64,000 bases of DNA from Tsuneonella mangrovi (GCF_002269345.1 NZ_CP022889.1:558001-622000); one strand, 5' to 3'; numbered from the stretch's first letter, positions 1 through 8,761 are shown. A program made the numbers and translations. The notes: generated by a model not told the origin, from the letters alone.

Positions 1-237
1 ATCAAGCGCAGCGACCTCGGTCGCGACCGCGACGAGCAGCGTCCGGATCGCTTCCAGACCGGCCAGAAGCTCGATGCGATGGTCACCGGATTCGACCGCT
101 CCAAGAAGCCGAACTTCTCGGTCAAGGCGCGCCAGATCGCCGAAGAGAAGGAAGCAGTGGCCCAGTTCGGTTCGTCCGATTCGGGTGCCTCGCTCGGCGA
201 CATCCTCGGCGAAGCGCTCAAGCAGAAGGGCGAGTAA
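1..237 (+). CDS. rpsA: 30S ribosomal protein S1, C-terminal end (partial)
   Basis: The window opens inside this gene; 78 codons are visible, ending at TAA 235-237. The visible part resembles the end of the last S1 RNA-binding repeat (GQKLDAMVTGFDRSKK, then FSVKARQIAEEKEA) followed by the acidic, Ser/Gly-rich tail usual for alphaproteobacterial S1 (SLGDILGEAL). S1 binds mRNA at the 30S subunit and helps initiation on weakly structured leaders. A strong hairpin terminator follows about 30 bases after the stop, so the gene probably ends its transcription unit. The call rests on the short C-terminal piece only. Confidence 0.85.
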   Translation: MKRSDLGRDRDEQRPDRFQTGQKLDAMVTGFDRSKKPNFSVKARQIAEEKEAVAQFGSSDSGASLGDILGEALKQKGE

Positions 238-265
238 CCCTCCCCTCTTGCCGCAAGGCAATACG

Positions 266-304
266 AAAGGCCCGCCCGCTCACCCGAGCAGGCGGGCCTT
301 TTCT
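266..304 (+). terminator. Rho-independent terminator after rpsA
   Basis: The arms AAGGCCCGCC (267-276) and GGCGGGCCTT (291-300) pair perfectly. After a single C-A mismatch the stem continues GCTC/GAGC around an ACCC loop. The 3' arm runs into a T tract (TTTTCT). It lies 30 bases after the rpsA stop and about 65 bases before gloB. Confidence 0.9.
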
Positions 305-369
305 ATGTCGTGCATCGGCGGTAGGCATGGGAAGCTGAAGCAGCCAAGCGATAGGAAGCCGCCAACTCC

Positions 370-1125
370 ATGCTCGAAATTCACCAGTTCCCGTGCCTGT
401 CCGACAACTACGGCTATCTCGTCCACGACACCGCTTCGGGCGAGACGACCTGCATCGATACGCCGGATGCCGCCGAATATCTCAAGCAGGCCGAAGCGAA
501 GGGGTGGAAGATCACCCAGATCTGGAACACCCATTGGCACCCCGACCACGCCGGGGGCAACGAAGCGATCAAGGCCGCGACCGGCTGCGCGATCTCCGGC
601 CCCGCCGAAGTGACCAAGATCGCTCCGCTCGATCGCGAACTGACAGCAGACGATACCGTCGCCCTTGGCGATCACGTTGCGAAAGTGATCGACGTGTCGG
701 GCCACACCAACGGCCACATCGCATTCTTCATGCCCGACGACGGCGTGGCGTTCGTAGGTGACAGCGTGTTCGCACTCGGCTGCGGGCGGATGTTCGAAGG
801 CGAGCCGCAACAGTTCTGGGGCAGCCTCTCGCGGATCAAGACGCTACCGCCCGAAACAATGCTATACTGCGCGCACGAATACACCGCATCGAACGCCAAA
901 TTCGCGAGCCACGCAGACCCCGACAACGCCGCACTAGCGGCCTATGTCGCGGAGATCGCTGCCAAGCGCGCGAACGATGAGCCGACCGTCCCTGCCCAAC
1001 TGGGCCGCGAGCTGGCGACCAACCCGTTCCTGCGGGCCGACGATCCGGCAATGCAGCAGCGTTGGGGCGGCGCAACCCCGGCAGAGACGTTCGCCGCGCT
1101 CCGCTCTGCCAAGGACAATTTCTGA
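370..1125 (+). CDS. gloB: Hydroxyacylglutathione hydrolase (glyoxalase II)
   Basis: A 251-residue metallo-beta-lactamase-fold enzyme that hydrolyses S-D-lactoylglutathione to D-lactate and glutathione, the second step of cytosolic methylglyoxal detoxification. The binuclear metal motif THWHPDH sits at residues 54-60, and further metal ligands fit GHTNGHIAF and GDSVFALGCGR. The C-terminal substrate-binding region has CAHEYTASNAKFA, typical of GloB. The length matches the family (about 250). AGGAAG lies upstream of the ATG. A quinone oxidoreductase starts 5 bases after its stop, so the two are probably co-transcribed. Confidence 0.95.
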   Translation: MLEIHQFPCLSDNYGYLVHDTASGETTCIDTPDAAEYLKQAEAKGWKITQIWNTHWHPDHAGGNEAIKAATGCAISGPAEVTKIAPLDRELTADDTVALGDHVAKVIDVSGHTNGHIAFFMPDDGVAFVGDSVFALGCGRMFEGEPQQFWGSLSRIKTLPPETMLYCAHEYTASNAKFASHADPDNAALAAYVAEIAAKRANDEPTVPAQLGRELATNPFLRADDPAMQQRWGGATPAETFAALRSAKDNF

Positions 1126-1130
1126 GGACC

Positions 1131-2105
1131 ATGCAGGCCCTTGTGGTCGAGCAGCTGTCGTCCGATTTGTCGGGCGTAGGGCTTGCCGAATTGCCAGTGC
1201 CTGAGCGACAGCCCGGCGAAGTGCTGGTGCAGGTGCGTGCGGCCTCGCTCAATTTCCCCGACCTGCTCATGACGCAGGGCAAATACCAATTCAAACCCGA
1301 TCTCCCGTTTGTCGCCGGAATGGAGCTGGCCGGAGAAGTAGTCGAGGCAGGCGCGGATTGCGGCTTTTCGCCTGGCGACCGGGTTTGCGGCGGAGCGAAG
1401 ACCGGGGCAATGGCCGAATTCTCAAGCGTAGCCGCTTCCTCCCTCCGGCCGATTCCCGACGGGCTGGACTTTACTGCAGGGGCGGCTCTTGGGGCAGCCT
1501 ACGGCACGGCCTACACCGCGCTGGTAGAAATCGGCGGCCTCAAGGCGGGACAGTGGGTCCTTGTTCACGGTGCCAGCGGCGGGGTCGGTCTCGCCGCGTG
1601 CGATCTTGCCCGGGCGATGGGCGCGCGGGTGATCGCTGCGACCCACGACGAAGCCAAGGTGGAGCGCATCCGCAAAGCGATTTCGCCCGACGCAGTGATC
1701 GTCAATCGGGATCGCTTTCGCGAGCAGGTCATCGAATTGACCGGCGGCGCATTGTGCGACCTTGTCTACGACCCGGTCGGAGGCGACGTGTTCGACGAAA
1801 GCACCCGATGTGTCGCCTTTGGCGGCAAGTTGCTGGTGATCGGGTTCGTCTCGGGGCGGATCCCGGAAATCGCCGCCAACATCCCGCTGATCAAGGGGTT
1901 TTCGGTCGTGGGCGTGCGAGCGGGAGAATACTCCCGGCGCTTCCCGGAGCGTGGTGCTGCGATCAAGGCCGAAGTGACTCGTCTCGCCAGCTCAGGCGCG
2001 ATCCACCCAACGATCGACCGGACCCTGCCGCTTGCACAATGGCGCGAAGGATTCGCCGCGATGGCGGGTGGCGAAATCGTGGGGAAAGTGGTGTTCGAAC
2101 CCTAA
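1131..2105 (+). CDS. NADPH:quinone oxidoreductase family protein (zinc-free MDR)
   Basis: A 324-residue medium-chain dehydrogenase/reductase. The N-terminal GroES-like domain (about 1-120) has VRAASLNFPDLLMTQG and AGMELAGEVVEAG. The Rossmann domain carries the quinone-reductase nucleotide motif VHGASGGVGLAACDLARAMG. There is no structural-zinc Cys cluster, which suggests the zinc-independent QOR branch rather than alcohol dehydrogenase. A longer reading from 1062 exists but would overlap gloB by 64 bases; the ATG at 1131, just after the gloB stop with GAGG upstream, gives the normal family N-terminus (MQALVVEQ). The substrate cannot be read from sequence; quinones or enones are likely. Confidence 0.85.
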   Translation: MQALVVEQLSSDLSGVGLAELPVPERQPGEVLVQVRAASLNFPDLLMTQGKYQFKPDLPFVAGMELAGEVVEAGADCGFSPGDRVCGGAKTGAMAEFSSVAASSLRPIPDGLDFTAGAALGAAYGTAYTALVEIGGLKAGQWVLVHGASGGVGLAACDLARAMGARVIAATHDEAKVERIRKAISPDAVIVNRDRFREQVIELTGGALCDLVYDPVGGDVFDESTRCVAFGGKLLVIGFVSGRIPEIAANIPLIKGFSVVGVRAGEYSRRFPERGAAIKAEVTRLASSGAIHPTIDRTLPLAQWREGFAAMAGGEIVGKVVFEP

Positions 2106-2125
2106 CCGGGCTGCAAACCGCAGCT

Positions 2126-2674
2126 TCAAATGTCGGCGATCGCCTTGTCGACCAGCTTCGCGTCGGCGTCCGCGCCATGCCCTTCGGCGATCAGCTGGCG
2201 GGCAGCTGCAGCAGCCGCTGAACTTGCCTTGGCACGCAGCTCGGCAACGACTGCGCGTTCGGCTGCGGCGATCTTCTCTTCGGCCATCTTCTCGTGACGC
2301 GCGACCAGCGCTGTCGCGTCGTCCTTGGCCTTCTTGACGATCGCCTTGGCTTCTTCCTCGGCAGCGGCCTTGAGCTCTTCAGCGTGCTTCGCCGCGTTCT
2401 TCACCTTCTGCTCGTACTCGGCCTTGAGCGCTTCGGCTTCCTTGCGAAGCGTCGCCGCTTCGTCGAGGTTCTGGCGAATACCTTCGATCTTCTTGTCGAG
2501 CATCGCGCCGACGATCTGCGGCACCTTGAGGTAGATCATCAGCGCGATCAGCGCGAGGACCGCCATCGCCCACCAACCACCGGCGTTGAGCATCAACGCG
2601 GTCGGCTCGGCGTGCTCGCCACCGTGTTCGGCAGCAGCTTCGGCAGCGGCGGAGAGGATCGTGAAATCAACCAT
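2126..2674 (-). CDS. atpF: F0F1 ATP synthase subunit b
   Basis: A 182-residue peripheral-stalk subunit. It has a short N-terminal segment, one membrane helix (about 33-52, WWAMAVLALIALMIYL), and a long charged Ala/Glu/Lys coiled coil to the end. It pairs with the neighbouring b' subunit to form the stator linking F0 to F1. It is the last gene of the leftward F0 operon and overlaps the b' gene by 8 bases (2667-2674), so the two are translationally coupled. It ends 20 bases from the convergent quinone oxidoreductase. The b and b' assignments of the two paralogues could be exchanged. Confidence 0.9.
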   Translation of the reverse strand: MVDFTILSAAAEAAAEHGGEHAEPTALMLNAGGWWAMAVLALIALMIYLKVPQIVGAMLDKKIEGIRQNLDEAATLRKEAEALKAEYEQKVKNAAKHAEELKAAAEEEAKAIVKKAKDDATALVARHEKMAEEKIAAAERAVVAELRAKASSAAAAAARQLIAEGHGADADAKLVDKAIADI

Positions 2675-3161
2675 TGGTCATTACTGCCTTCACCGCAGTC
2701 CCCGCCTTGGCAGCGGTCACCTTCGCACCCGACACCTTGGCGACGATATCCTGCGCCGCTTCGGCCGCAACCGCCTCGATGCTTTCGAGCGCCTTGGAGC
2801 GAGCCTCGGCAATGCGGGCATCGGCTGCGGCGATCTTCTCGCTGATCGCAGCGTCCGCCTTGGCGACACGCTTTTCGGCATCGGCCTGCGACTTCGCCTT
2901 GGCCTCGGCCGCAATCGTCCGGGCATCGGCGTGCGCTTCCGCTTCGGCAGCGAGCGCCTTGTCATGCACGTCCTCCGCCTCGGCGCGCGCCTTCTCGGCG
3001 GCAGCCAAGTCGCCCGCGATCTTGGCATCGCGATCTTCCACGACCTTCTCGATCTGCGGCACCATCCGCCTGGCGATACCGAAGTAGATGATCCCGAGCG
3101 TCACCAGCAGCCAGAACCACTGGGATTGATAGACGACGAGGAGTTGGGTCAGTTGAGGCAT
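2667..3161 (-). CDS. atpF2: F0F1 ATP synthase subunit b'
   Basis: A 164-residue second stator subunit. One membrane helix is at about residues 11-32 (QSQWFWLLVTLGIIYFGIA), followed by the conserved RRMVPQIEKVVEDRDAKI and a long Ala/Glu-rich coiled coil. Two different b-type subunits are the rule in photosynthetic bacteria and many alphaproteobacteria. The open frame extends to a TTG at 3191, but the ATG at 3161 (MPQLTQLL) gives the usual short N-terminus and is preferred. It lies between atpE and atpF. Confidence 0.88.
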   Translation of the reverse strand: MPQLTQLLVVYQSQWFWLLVTLGIIYFGIARRMVPQIEKVVEDRDAKIAGDLAAAEKARAEAEDVHDKALAAEAEAHADARTIAAEAKAKSQADAEKRVAKADAAISEKIAAADARIAEARSKALESIEAVAAEAAQDIVAKVSGAKVTAAKAGTAVKAVMTNG

Positions 3162-3243
3162 TGGACCAATTCGTGCTTGAGCAGCCTGCAATCGCCCCGG
3201 CGCAGCGCGGTTACGCGCCTTGCCAGGGCAATTTCAGTGCAGA

Positions 3244-3471
3244 TCAGACCGCGTAGAGGATGATCATGGCGACCGCGAACGCGATCAGGCCAAGAAGCTC
3301 CGCCGCGGCGAAGCCGATGAACAGGCGGCCCTGCTGGCCGTCTGCCGCACCCGGGTTGCGCAGGGCGCCCTGCAGGAACGAACCGAACACGAAACCGACG
3401 CCGATGGCGGCGGCACCGGTGCCGATGGCCGCGAGGCCGGCGCCGATCACTTTTGCAGCTGCGAGATCCAT
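3244..3471 (-). CDS. atpE: F0F1 ATP synthase subunit c
   Basis: A 75-residue hairpin of two membrane helices that forms the rotating proton-driven c ring. The loop has the conserved RNPGA with downstream QQGRLFIGFAAAE. The proton-binding carboxylate is Glu58 in helix 2. Helix 1 is Gly/Ala-rich (GAGLAAIGTGAAAIGVG). There is no Na+-binding signature in helix 1, so H+ coupling is likely. CGGAGA stands a good distance upstream of the ATG. Confidence 0.95.
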   Translation of the reverse strand: MDLAAAKVIGAGLAAIGTGAAAIGVGFVFGSFLQGALRNPGAADGQQGRLFIGFAAAELLGLIAFAVAMIILYAV

Positions 3472-3513
3472 TTCAAATTCTCCGTTTCAAATACGTAATT
3501 GATAATCAGGACA

Positions 3514-4293
3514 TCAATGCAGGTTTACCGCATCGTTGATGTAGAGCGAAGAGAGCAGCGCGAAGACGTAAGCCTGGATCGCGCAAACCAGCAGCTCGAG
3601 CGCATTTACGCCGAGCACGAAAACGAACGAGATCAGGGCAATGACGTAGCCGGTCACCGTGCCCGAATTGATCCCCTGGACCACGAAGTTTCCGAAAACC
3701 TCAAACAGGATGTGTCCGGCGATCATCGCCACGAACAGTCGCAGCGCAAGGCTGAACGGGCGGACCATGAAGCTGATGAATTCGATGATCGCGATCAGCG
3801 GGACCATCACCTTAGGCGTGCCATGCGGCACGAACAGGCTGAAGAAGTGCAGCTTGTGGCGCCAGAACCCGACAATCAGCACGATCGAGAAGCTGATGAT
3901 CGCCATCAGCCCGGTCACCGTGAATTGCGCGGTTACCGCAAACGGGTGGCCGCCCGGGATGAAGCCCGACGGGAACAGGCTGAGGTAGTTGGCAAACAGG
4001 ATGAACGTGAAGATCGTGAAGATCCACGGGGTGAACTTGCGTCCTTCCGGCCCGATGCTCGACAGCGTCATGCCGGAAATGAATTCCACGAACCCTTCGA
4101 CCATCACCTGCCAGCGGCCGGGAACCAGCTCGCGCTTCATCCCGCCCCACATGAACACCAGGATGCAGCCGAGGATGAGACCCATCCACAGCGCCGAATT
4201 GGTGAACTGGAACGGAGACGCGACCAGGTGATCACCCACAACGGGGTTGATCATGAACTGGTGCATAGGGTCGATCTTGGCAGATGCGGCCAC
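3514..4293 (-). CDS. atpB: F0F1 ATP synthase subunit a
   Basis: A 259-residue integral membrane subunit that forms the proton half-channels against the c ring. The functional helix contains RPFSLALRLFVAMIAGH with the essential Arg; MTLSSIGPEGRKFTPWIFTIFTF and the N-terminal MHQFMINPVV are typical of alphaproteobacterial AtpB. The start is set at GTG 4293 (product MAASAKIDPMHQF) because AGGAAAGAG lies about 7 bases upstream; an upstream in-frame ATG would overlap atpI. It is the second gene of the F0 operon, 29 bases after atpI. Confidence 0.93.
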   Translation of the reverse strand: MAASAKIDPMHQFMINPVVGDHLVASPFQFTNSALWMGLILGCILVFMWGGMKRELVPGRWQVMVEGFVEFISGMTLSSIGPEGRKFTPWIFTIFTFILFANYLSLFPSGFIPGGHPFAVTAQFTVTGLMAIISFSIVLIVGFWRHKLHFFSLFVPHGTPKVMVPLIAIIEFISFMVRPFSLALRLFVAMIAGHILFEVFGNFVVQGINSGTVTGYVIALISFVFVLGVNALELLVCAIQAYVFALLSSLYINDAVNLH

Positions 4294-4322
4294 GGTTTCT
4301 CTTTCCTGTTGCTGCCCCGCGC

Positions 4323-4649
4323 CTATTCGGCGCGGTCGTTGTCCGCACCCTTGCCGATGCGGAGGACATTGATGCAGGCACCCACGAACGCGAGGAACAT
4401 CATCGTGATGGTGATCCACGGCAGGGTGTTGAAGACTTTATCGAGTGCGAACCCGACGATGATCCCGCCAAGCGGATATCCGACCATCGTCGAAGCGACC
4501 TGTAGCGCGTTACCGCGAACCGCGTTGACCGCGAAGTGTTCCTTGGAAACCCGCTCGTCCTCGGACTGGCGCGCCGCGGCGATCCGCTGCTCGAGCGAAT
4601 CGAACTGCGGGTCTTCGCCCATGGGTTCGTTCTCGGGGTCGTTAGCCAC
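4323..4649 (-). CDS. atpI: AtpI/AtpZ-like protein of the F0 operon
   Basis: A 108-residue protein with an acidic, hydrophilic N-terminal half and two C-terminal membrane helices (STMVGYPLGGIIVGFAL and ITITMMFLAFVGACINVL). The pair matches the AtpI/AtpZ family found first in ATP synthase operons, implicated in c-ring assembly and/or Mg2+/Ca2+ supply. The start is GTG (MANDPENEP) without an obvious Shine-Dalgarno. It heads the leftward operon; the promoter must lie in the 153 bases up to 4802. Confidence 0.85.
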   Translation of the reverse strand: MANDPENEPMGEDPQFDSLEQRIAAARQSEDERVSKEHFAVNAVRGNALQVASTMVGYPLGGIIVGFALDKVFNTLPWITITMMFLAFVGACINVLRIGKGADNDRAE

Positions 4650-4802
4650 GACAGGTAGATCGCCTTGCGCAGGGTTGCCGATATACGCCTACGGCCGGGG
4701 GCTTCCCGGCCGAGACGGGCCGTCCTTAGGGATGCCAAAGTGGCAAGTCAACAGCCCCTGCTGCAGTGCAAACAGGTGCCCGATTTCAGGGGGAGAAAGC
4801 GG

Positions 4803-5192
4803 TCAGGAAGGGCAGCGGCTGTCGCGCGTCGGCGGAGCGCTGGTGCGGGTCTGCCACGAACCGTCAGGTGCCTGGTATTTTTCACCCGGAACGGTCTTGA
4901 GGATAGCGATGCACCCCGCCGTGAACGCATATTCTTCTAGCGTGGCATTGGCCGCCTGCGCCCGGTTGGCATAGAGCGCGCGACGCTTGATGTTGATATC
5001 GTTGACGATTCGTTCGAGCGCCGGGGTGCTTGCGCCGACGATCCCGAGATAGCCATCGGTCTTCTCGCCAATCTGGCCACTTGTCCGCGCGGCTTCGTAG
5101 GCGGGATCGCGCTGAGCGAACGAAGGCGTCGCGACAAGCACCATCGCGGCAGTCGCAGCAAGCGCGAAATTCCTGGTCAGCTTGGCAATCAT
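4803..5192 (-). CDS. ydbL: YdbL family DUF1318 periplasmic protein
   Basis: A 129-residue exported protein with a clear Sec signal peptide (FALAATAAMVLVATPSFAQ, cleavage after AFA-like ASFA). The mature part contains EKTDGYLGIV and IKRRALYANRAQAANATLEEYAFTAGC, characteristic of DUF1318/YdbL. It is third in the ydbH-ynbE-ydbL set; its ATG shares one base with the ynbE stop (TGATG), so translation is probably coupled. In E. coli YdbL acts with the YdbH-YnbE envelope bridge; its exact role there is a modulating one, and transfer to this organism is inference. Confidence 0.85.
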   Translation of the reverse strand: MIAKLTRNFALAATAAMVLVATPSFAQRDPAYEAARTSGQIGEKTDGYLGIVGASTPALERIVNDINIKRRALYANRAQAANATLEEYAFTAGCIAILKTVPGEKYQAPDGSWQTRTSAPPTRDSRCPS

Positions 5193-5449
5193 CAGAAGAT
5201 ATCCTCGTTCTTGTCGATCGCGTTCGTCGCATCGGACGCGAGCCGGTAGATCACTTCCTGCCGGATATTGATGTTCAGTTCGATCACGATCGGCTTTTCA
5301 GGGGCATTCACCGAAATGCACCCGCCGAGCGCAGCCGATCCGGCCATCGCCAGCATTACACCCCGCATCGTGCGCCACTTGGATCGCTGCCCCTGCATGG
5401 AAGGAGTTCTCGCAGGCGACGCAGCACGGGTCAATTCGGCGTCGATCAT
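5192..5449 (-). CDS. ynbE: YnbE-like small outer-membrane lipoprotein
   Basis: An 85-residue lipoprotein. The lipobox is LGGC after the hydrophobic GVMLAMAGSAA, and the mature part INAPEKPIVIELNINIRQEV-like sequence (here SVNAPEKPIVIELNINI) matches YnbE. The open frame begins at an ATG overlapping the ydbH stop by 4 bases (ATGA), giving a longer N-region than usual; a later Met (MRGVMLA, at 5368) would give a standard lipoprotein leader but has no ribosome-binding site. Known in E. coli: YnbE multimers extend YdbH by beta-strand stacking at the outer membrane. Confidence 0.82.
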   Translation of the reverse strand: MIDAELTRAASPARTPSMQGQRSKWRTMRGVMLAMAGSAALGGCISVNAPEKPIVIELNINIRQEVIYRLASDATNAIDKNEDIF

Positions 5450-8400
5450 GGCTTTTTCTCGCTTTCGTGAGTCTGAACGGTCGGTTCGACCGCCGTTTTG
5501 CTTTTCGGTTCGGTTGGGACTTGCGGCGACGGGGCCGGCTCGGCGGGCAACGCGCTGTCCGGCTTGACATCGACCACCGCTTGCGTCGGCTTGCCATTGG
5601 CATCGAGCAACCCGAGATCGCGCGGATCGCGCACGGCGGTGGGATCGTACATCGATCGCAGCGATCCGATCAGTTTGTAAAACGGCGCAGCGATATTGAC
5701 GTTGAAGCGGATTGGCAGCTTGGCGAGCTGGCGGGTGACGAAATTGCGTTTGGCCCCTGCCCCTTGCGTGACTCCGTCGAACCGCACCTTGGTGACGATC
5801 TCGCCGGTCAGCGGCCCATCCATCCCGATGCTCATCTGCTTGTAGTCGAGCGACTTGAGCGCGTTAAACGCGAAATTTGCGATCGCGCCCTTGTCCTTGT
5901 AGGTCAGGTCGCCGAGGTAAGAGACGTTGCCACCCGGCGCGCGCGCGATCAGCAGCCCACTTTCGATCCGGCCGTTGCCGTCCTGGTCGAAGGTGATCGG
6001 CAGCGTGCCATCGAAGGTTCCGGTGGCCGCCAGGTTCTGGAAGTTCCAGTGCTGGACGAACTTCGCGGCATCGAGCCCGGTGATCTCGAACACATAGTGG
6101 CGTTCTTCGCTGATCCCCAGTTTCAGCTTTGTCGGACGCAAGACTAGCGATCCGCCCATGAACGGCCAGCGTGCGCCTGCCACCGAGAGGAGCTCGCCAT
6201 TGCTTATCGCGTAAGTGACGACCCCATCGTTGACCTCGATCCCGGGATTGACCGATTTCACGTACAGCTTCTGGTCGGGCGCGGTGGTCATCCCCAACAA
6301 GTCGCTAAACTCGACCGTGCCCGAAGCGCCAGAGACTGGGCCGAACGCGGCCGCAAAGTCGACCCCATCGGACGAGAACTGGCCCGAGCTGGTCACGTGG
6401 TTCGGATTCCAGTCGATCCTTCCGCTGCCTTGCACCGTGCCCTTGGCATTGGCGATAACGCCGAGCATCAGGTAGCTGAGCTCGTCGGGCTGGAGCTGCT
6501 TGTCGAACACCAGTCCGGGTACCGAGAGATCGGCGTGCCCAGTCCCCTTTGAAAGATTGTGAACGATGTTCACCGCCATCACTTCGCGTTGCGGCTTGGG
6601 CGCGCGCAGCACGGCATCGGCATGGATCACGTTGTCCTTCAGCGTCAGTGTGCCGCCGGTTCCGGCGAGCGGGTCGAACCGCTGGACCTTGGCGCGGTCC
6701 TGCAGGATGAAACTGCCGTCGGTGAGGCTGAGCGCGCCGTCGGCATAGCGCCAGCTCCCCTTCGCGCCGAGCAAGTCGAGCGGAATTGCAGACAATCGCA
6801 CATCGCTATCGGCGATAGTCCCTGATAGTTCTTCCCCGAATTTCGCGGACAGGTTGGCGATGCGGAATTCGTTGACCGCATCGTGCGGACCGAGCGCAAC
6901 CTCCATATCGCTCGCGTCGATCGTGCCGGGATAGGAGATTTCGACCGCTCCGCCGGTCAGGCGGATCGGCGTTTCCGCCAAGGTGCCCGAGAGATCGAGC
7001 GAGGGGATCTCCGCAGCCATCGCCACGCCGCCTCCAGCGCTGCGCAAGATCGGCTGCCCGCCCTTCGGACAGAGTTGCAATGCGTGCTGATCGAGCGACA
7101 ACGAGGCGAATTGGAGCTGCTCAAACGAAACCGCGGTGCATTTGCGCCACATCGCCAGCCCGGCGCCGGGCGACCAGCTTCCGTCGATCGGAACTGCGAG
7201 GGCTTGCGCCGATCCACCGGGTAACGGCCCGCTGGCGATTGCCCTCCCGGCAAACCCCAGCTTTCCGCCGCGCCCCTGGGCGATCACCAGTTCGGGCACC
7301 GCAAGTTGCCCGTCGCCAACCGAATAGTTCGCCATATGCAGGCGCAACACTGCGCTGCCACCCCCCGCGCGTTCCATCCGGCCGGTGATCCGCGGCAATC
7401 CCGCCCCGCCCGTTGCCACGTTGCCGGAAAAGTGCGGCGCGCCGCCGTCGGTTCGCGCCAGCTGGACTTGCGACAAAGACAGCAAGGTCGCTCCACTGCC
7501 ACCGCGCAGGCTTGCTTGCGGAATGACAAGGCTGTCGACCTTGCCTGTGCGCCTCGCGGCTAATTCAGCGGTCAGGCGGCTGGCACGCCCTTCGCGCGCA
7601 AGTGCTACGCGGACCTGCCCAAGCATCGGGCCCAGGAGCGTCTCGCGCATGGCTTCCTGGCCGGAACCGAGAGCGTGATCGAGCCCCGCCCCCATACGCA
7701 CACCGTTGCCCTCGACCGACGACCGCAGGTCGACATTGGTAAATCCCCGATCCGCCCGCATCGTGCCGTCGAACGTAACGATTGCCGCAAGAGCTTGGGG
7801 CAAGGTGAGCCCGCGTGCCGCCAGCGTATAGTCGGAAGTAAGCCCTTGTTTGCCCCAGGCTCCGTGGACCGTGCCGGTCACACCGTTCGCGGCGACACCG
7901 CTCATGGCGACCTGGCCGGTATCGAGCGTGCCGGTCCCTTCGATCGTGGCAAGGTCGGCGCTCGAACCCGCATCGAGCGCCACCGCGGCGTTGGAGAGCA
8001 CAACGCCCTGCTGCGGACAAGCAAGCCTCGAAAGGCGTACGGGTCCGGTCAGGTTGGGCTTGCCGCCGTTGGTAGTGATTTTGCCGAAAAGCGTCGCACG
8101 ATCAGCTTCGCACCCACCAATCGAAAGCTCGGGAGCAATGACCGCGAGGATCCCCTTGAAACCGCTGTCGAGCGGGCCGGCACCCTCTGCCTTGAAGCCG
8201 ATCGGGCCATGATCCGATTCGATCACGCCGCGTGCATCGACCAAAGACAGGTCGAGTTTTGGCAGGCCCGGTGGGCCGCTCGACGGTGCATTCAACACCG
8301 TGTCGAGCGAACCGAAGCTCAGCTTGCCATCGTGGTACCGCCCATAGACGCGCGGTCTGACCAGCCGAACGCTACCAAGCGTCGGCGCGCCGAAGTCGTA

Positions 8401-8706
8401 ATCGAGGGTTACCACGGCGCGCTCGATGGTGAGGTCGGGGTGCTGCGGGTTACCGACGACGATATTGCTAAGGACCTGCCGCTCCGGCCCCACGTGATCG
8501 ATCTTGTAGGTTGCCGGCAGGTCGTATTTCGCCAGCTGCCCGGCAACGATACGATTGGCGATGCGGTCGCGGGCCAGCCACGCTCCGGCGAACGCAATCA
8601 CGACGAGAACTGCCACCGCGATGAGTACGCGAACAGCCAGCACGCGCGGGCTGCGGGGCAGCACGTCGTCGGTCGTTTCGCCGCTGTCGAACTCGCCTTC
8701 GGCCAT
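5446..8706 (-). CDS. ydbH: YdbH family AsmA-like intermembrane lipid transport protein
   Basis: A very large protein (1086 residues from the chosen ATG). It has a single N-terminal membrane anchor (about residues 24-43, VLIAVAVLVVIAFAGAWLA) followed by more than 1000 residues of beta-rich repeat sequence with a C-terminal AsmA/TamB-like part. In E. coli YdbH belongs with TamB and YhdP to the bridge-like proteins that move phospholipid from inner to outer membrane. Start: the frame is open to ATG 8757, but ATG 8706 (MAEGEFDSG) has GGGGAG directly upstream and is preferred. The gene is divergent from radC with 55 bases between starts and couples to ynbE by ATGA. Confidence 0.85.
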   Translation of the reverse strand: MAEGEFDSGETTDDVLPRSPRVLAVRVLIAVAVLVVIAFAGAWLARDRIANRIVAGQLAKYDLPATYKIDHVGPERQVLSNIVVGNPQHPDLTIERAVVTLDYDFGAPTLGSVRLVRPRVYGRYHDGKLSFGSLDTVLNAPSSGPPGLPKLDLSLVDARGVIESDHGPIGFKAEGAGPLDSGFKGILAVIAPELSIGGCEADRATLFGKITTNGGKPNLTGPVRLSRLACPQQGVVLSNAAVALDAGSSADLATIEGTGTLDTGQVAMSGVAANGVTGTVHGAWGKQGLTSDYTLAARGLTLPQALAAIVTFDGTMRADRGFTNVDLRSSVEGNGVRMGAGLDHALGSGQEAMRETLLGPMLGQVRVALAREGRASRLTAELAARRTGKVDSLVIPQASLRGGSGATLLSLSQVQLARTDGGAPHFSGNVATGGAGLPRITGRMERAGGGSAVLRLHMANYSVGDGQLAVPELVIAQGRGGKLGFAGRAIASGPLPGGSAQALAVPIDGSWSPGAGLAMWRKCTAVSFEQLQFASLSLDQHALQLCPKGGQPILRSAGGGVAMAAEIPSLDLSGTLAETPIRLTGGAVEISYPGTIDASDMEVALGPHDAVNEFRIANLSAKFGEELSGTIADSDVRLSAIPLDLLGAKGSWRYADGALSLTDGSFILQDRAKVQRFDPLAGTGGTLTLKDNVIHADAVLRAPKPQREVMAVNIVHNLSKGTGHADLSVPGLVFDKQLQPDELSYLMLGVIANAKGTVQGSGRIDWNPNHVTSSGQFSSDGVDFAAAFGPVSGASGTVEFSDLLGMTTAPDQKLYVKSVNPGIEVNDGVVTYAISNGELLSVAGARWPFMGGSLVLRPTKLKLGISEERHYVFEITGLDAAKFVQHWNFQNLAATGTFDGTLPITFDQDGNGRIESGLLIARAPGGNVSYLGDLTYKDKGAIANFAFNALKSLDYKQMSIGMDGPLTGEIVTKVRFDGVTQGAGAKRNFVTRQLAKLPIRFNVNIAAPFYKLIGSLRSMYDPTAVRDPRDLGLLDANGKPTQAVVDVKPDSALPAEPAPSPQVPTEPKSKTAVEPTVQTHESEKKP

Positions 8707-8761
8707 TGCTCCCCACTTGCGCGCAAGCCCCGGCAAAGGCAATGCATGCTCTGACAACGCG

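Noticed and set aside
3499-4974. 491-aa rightward open frame across the F0 operon
   Set aside because: Antisense to atpB and atpI, whose protein signatures are clear. The frame is rich in His, Arg and Asp with no domain.
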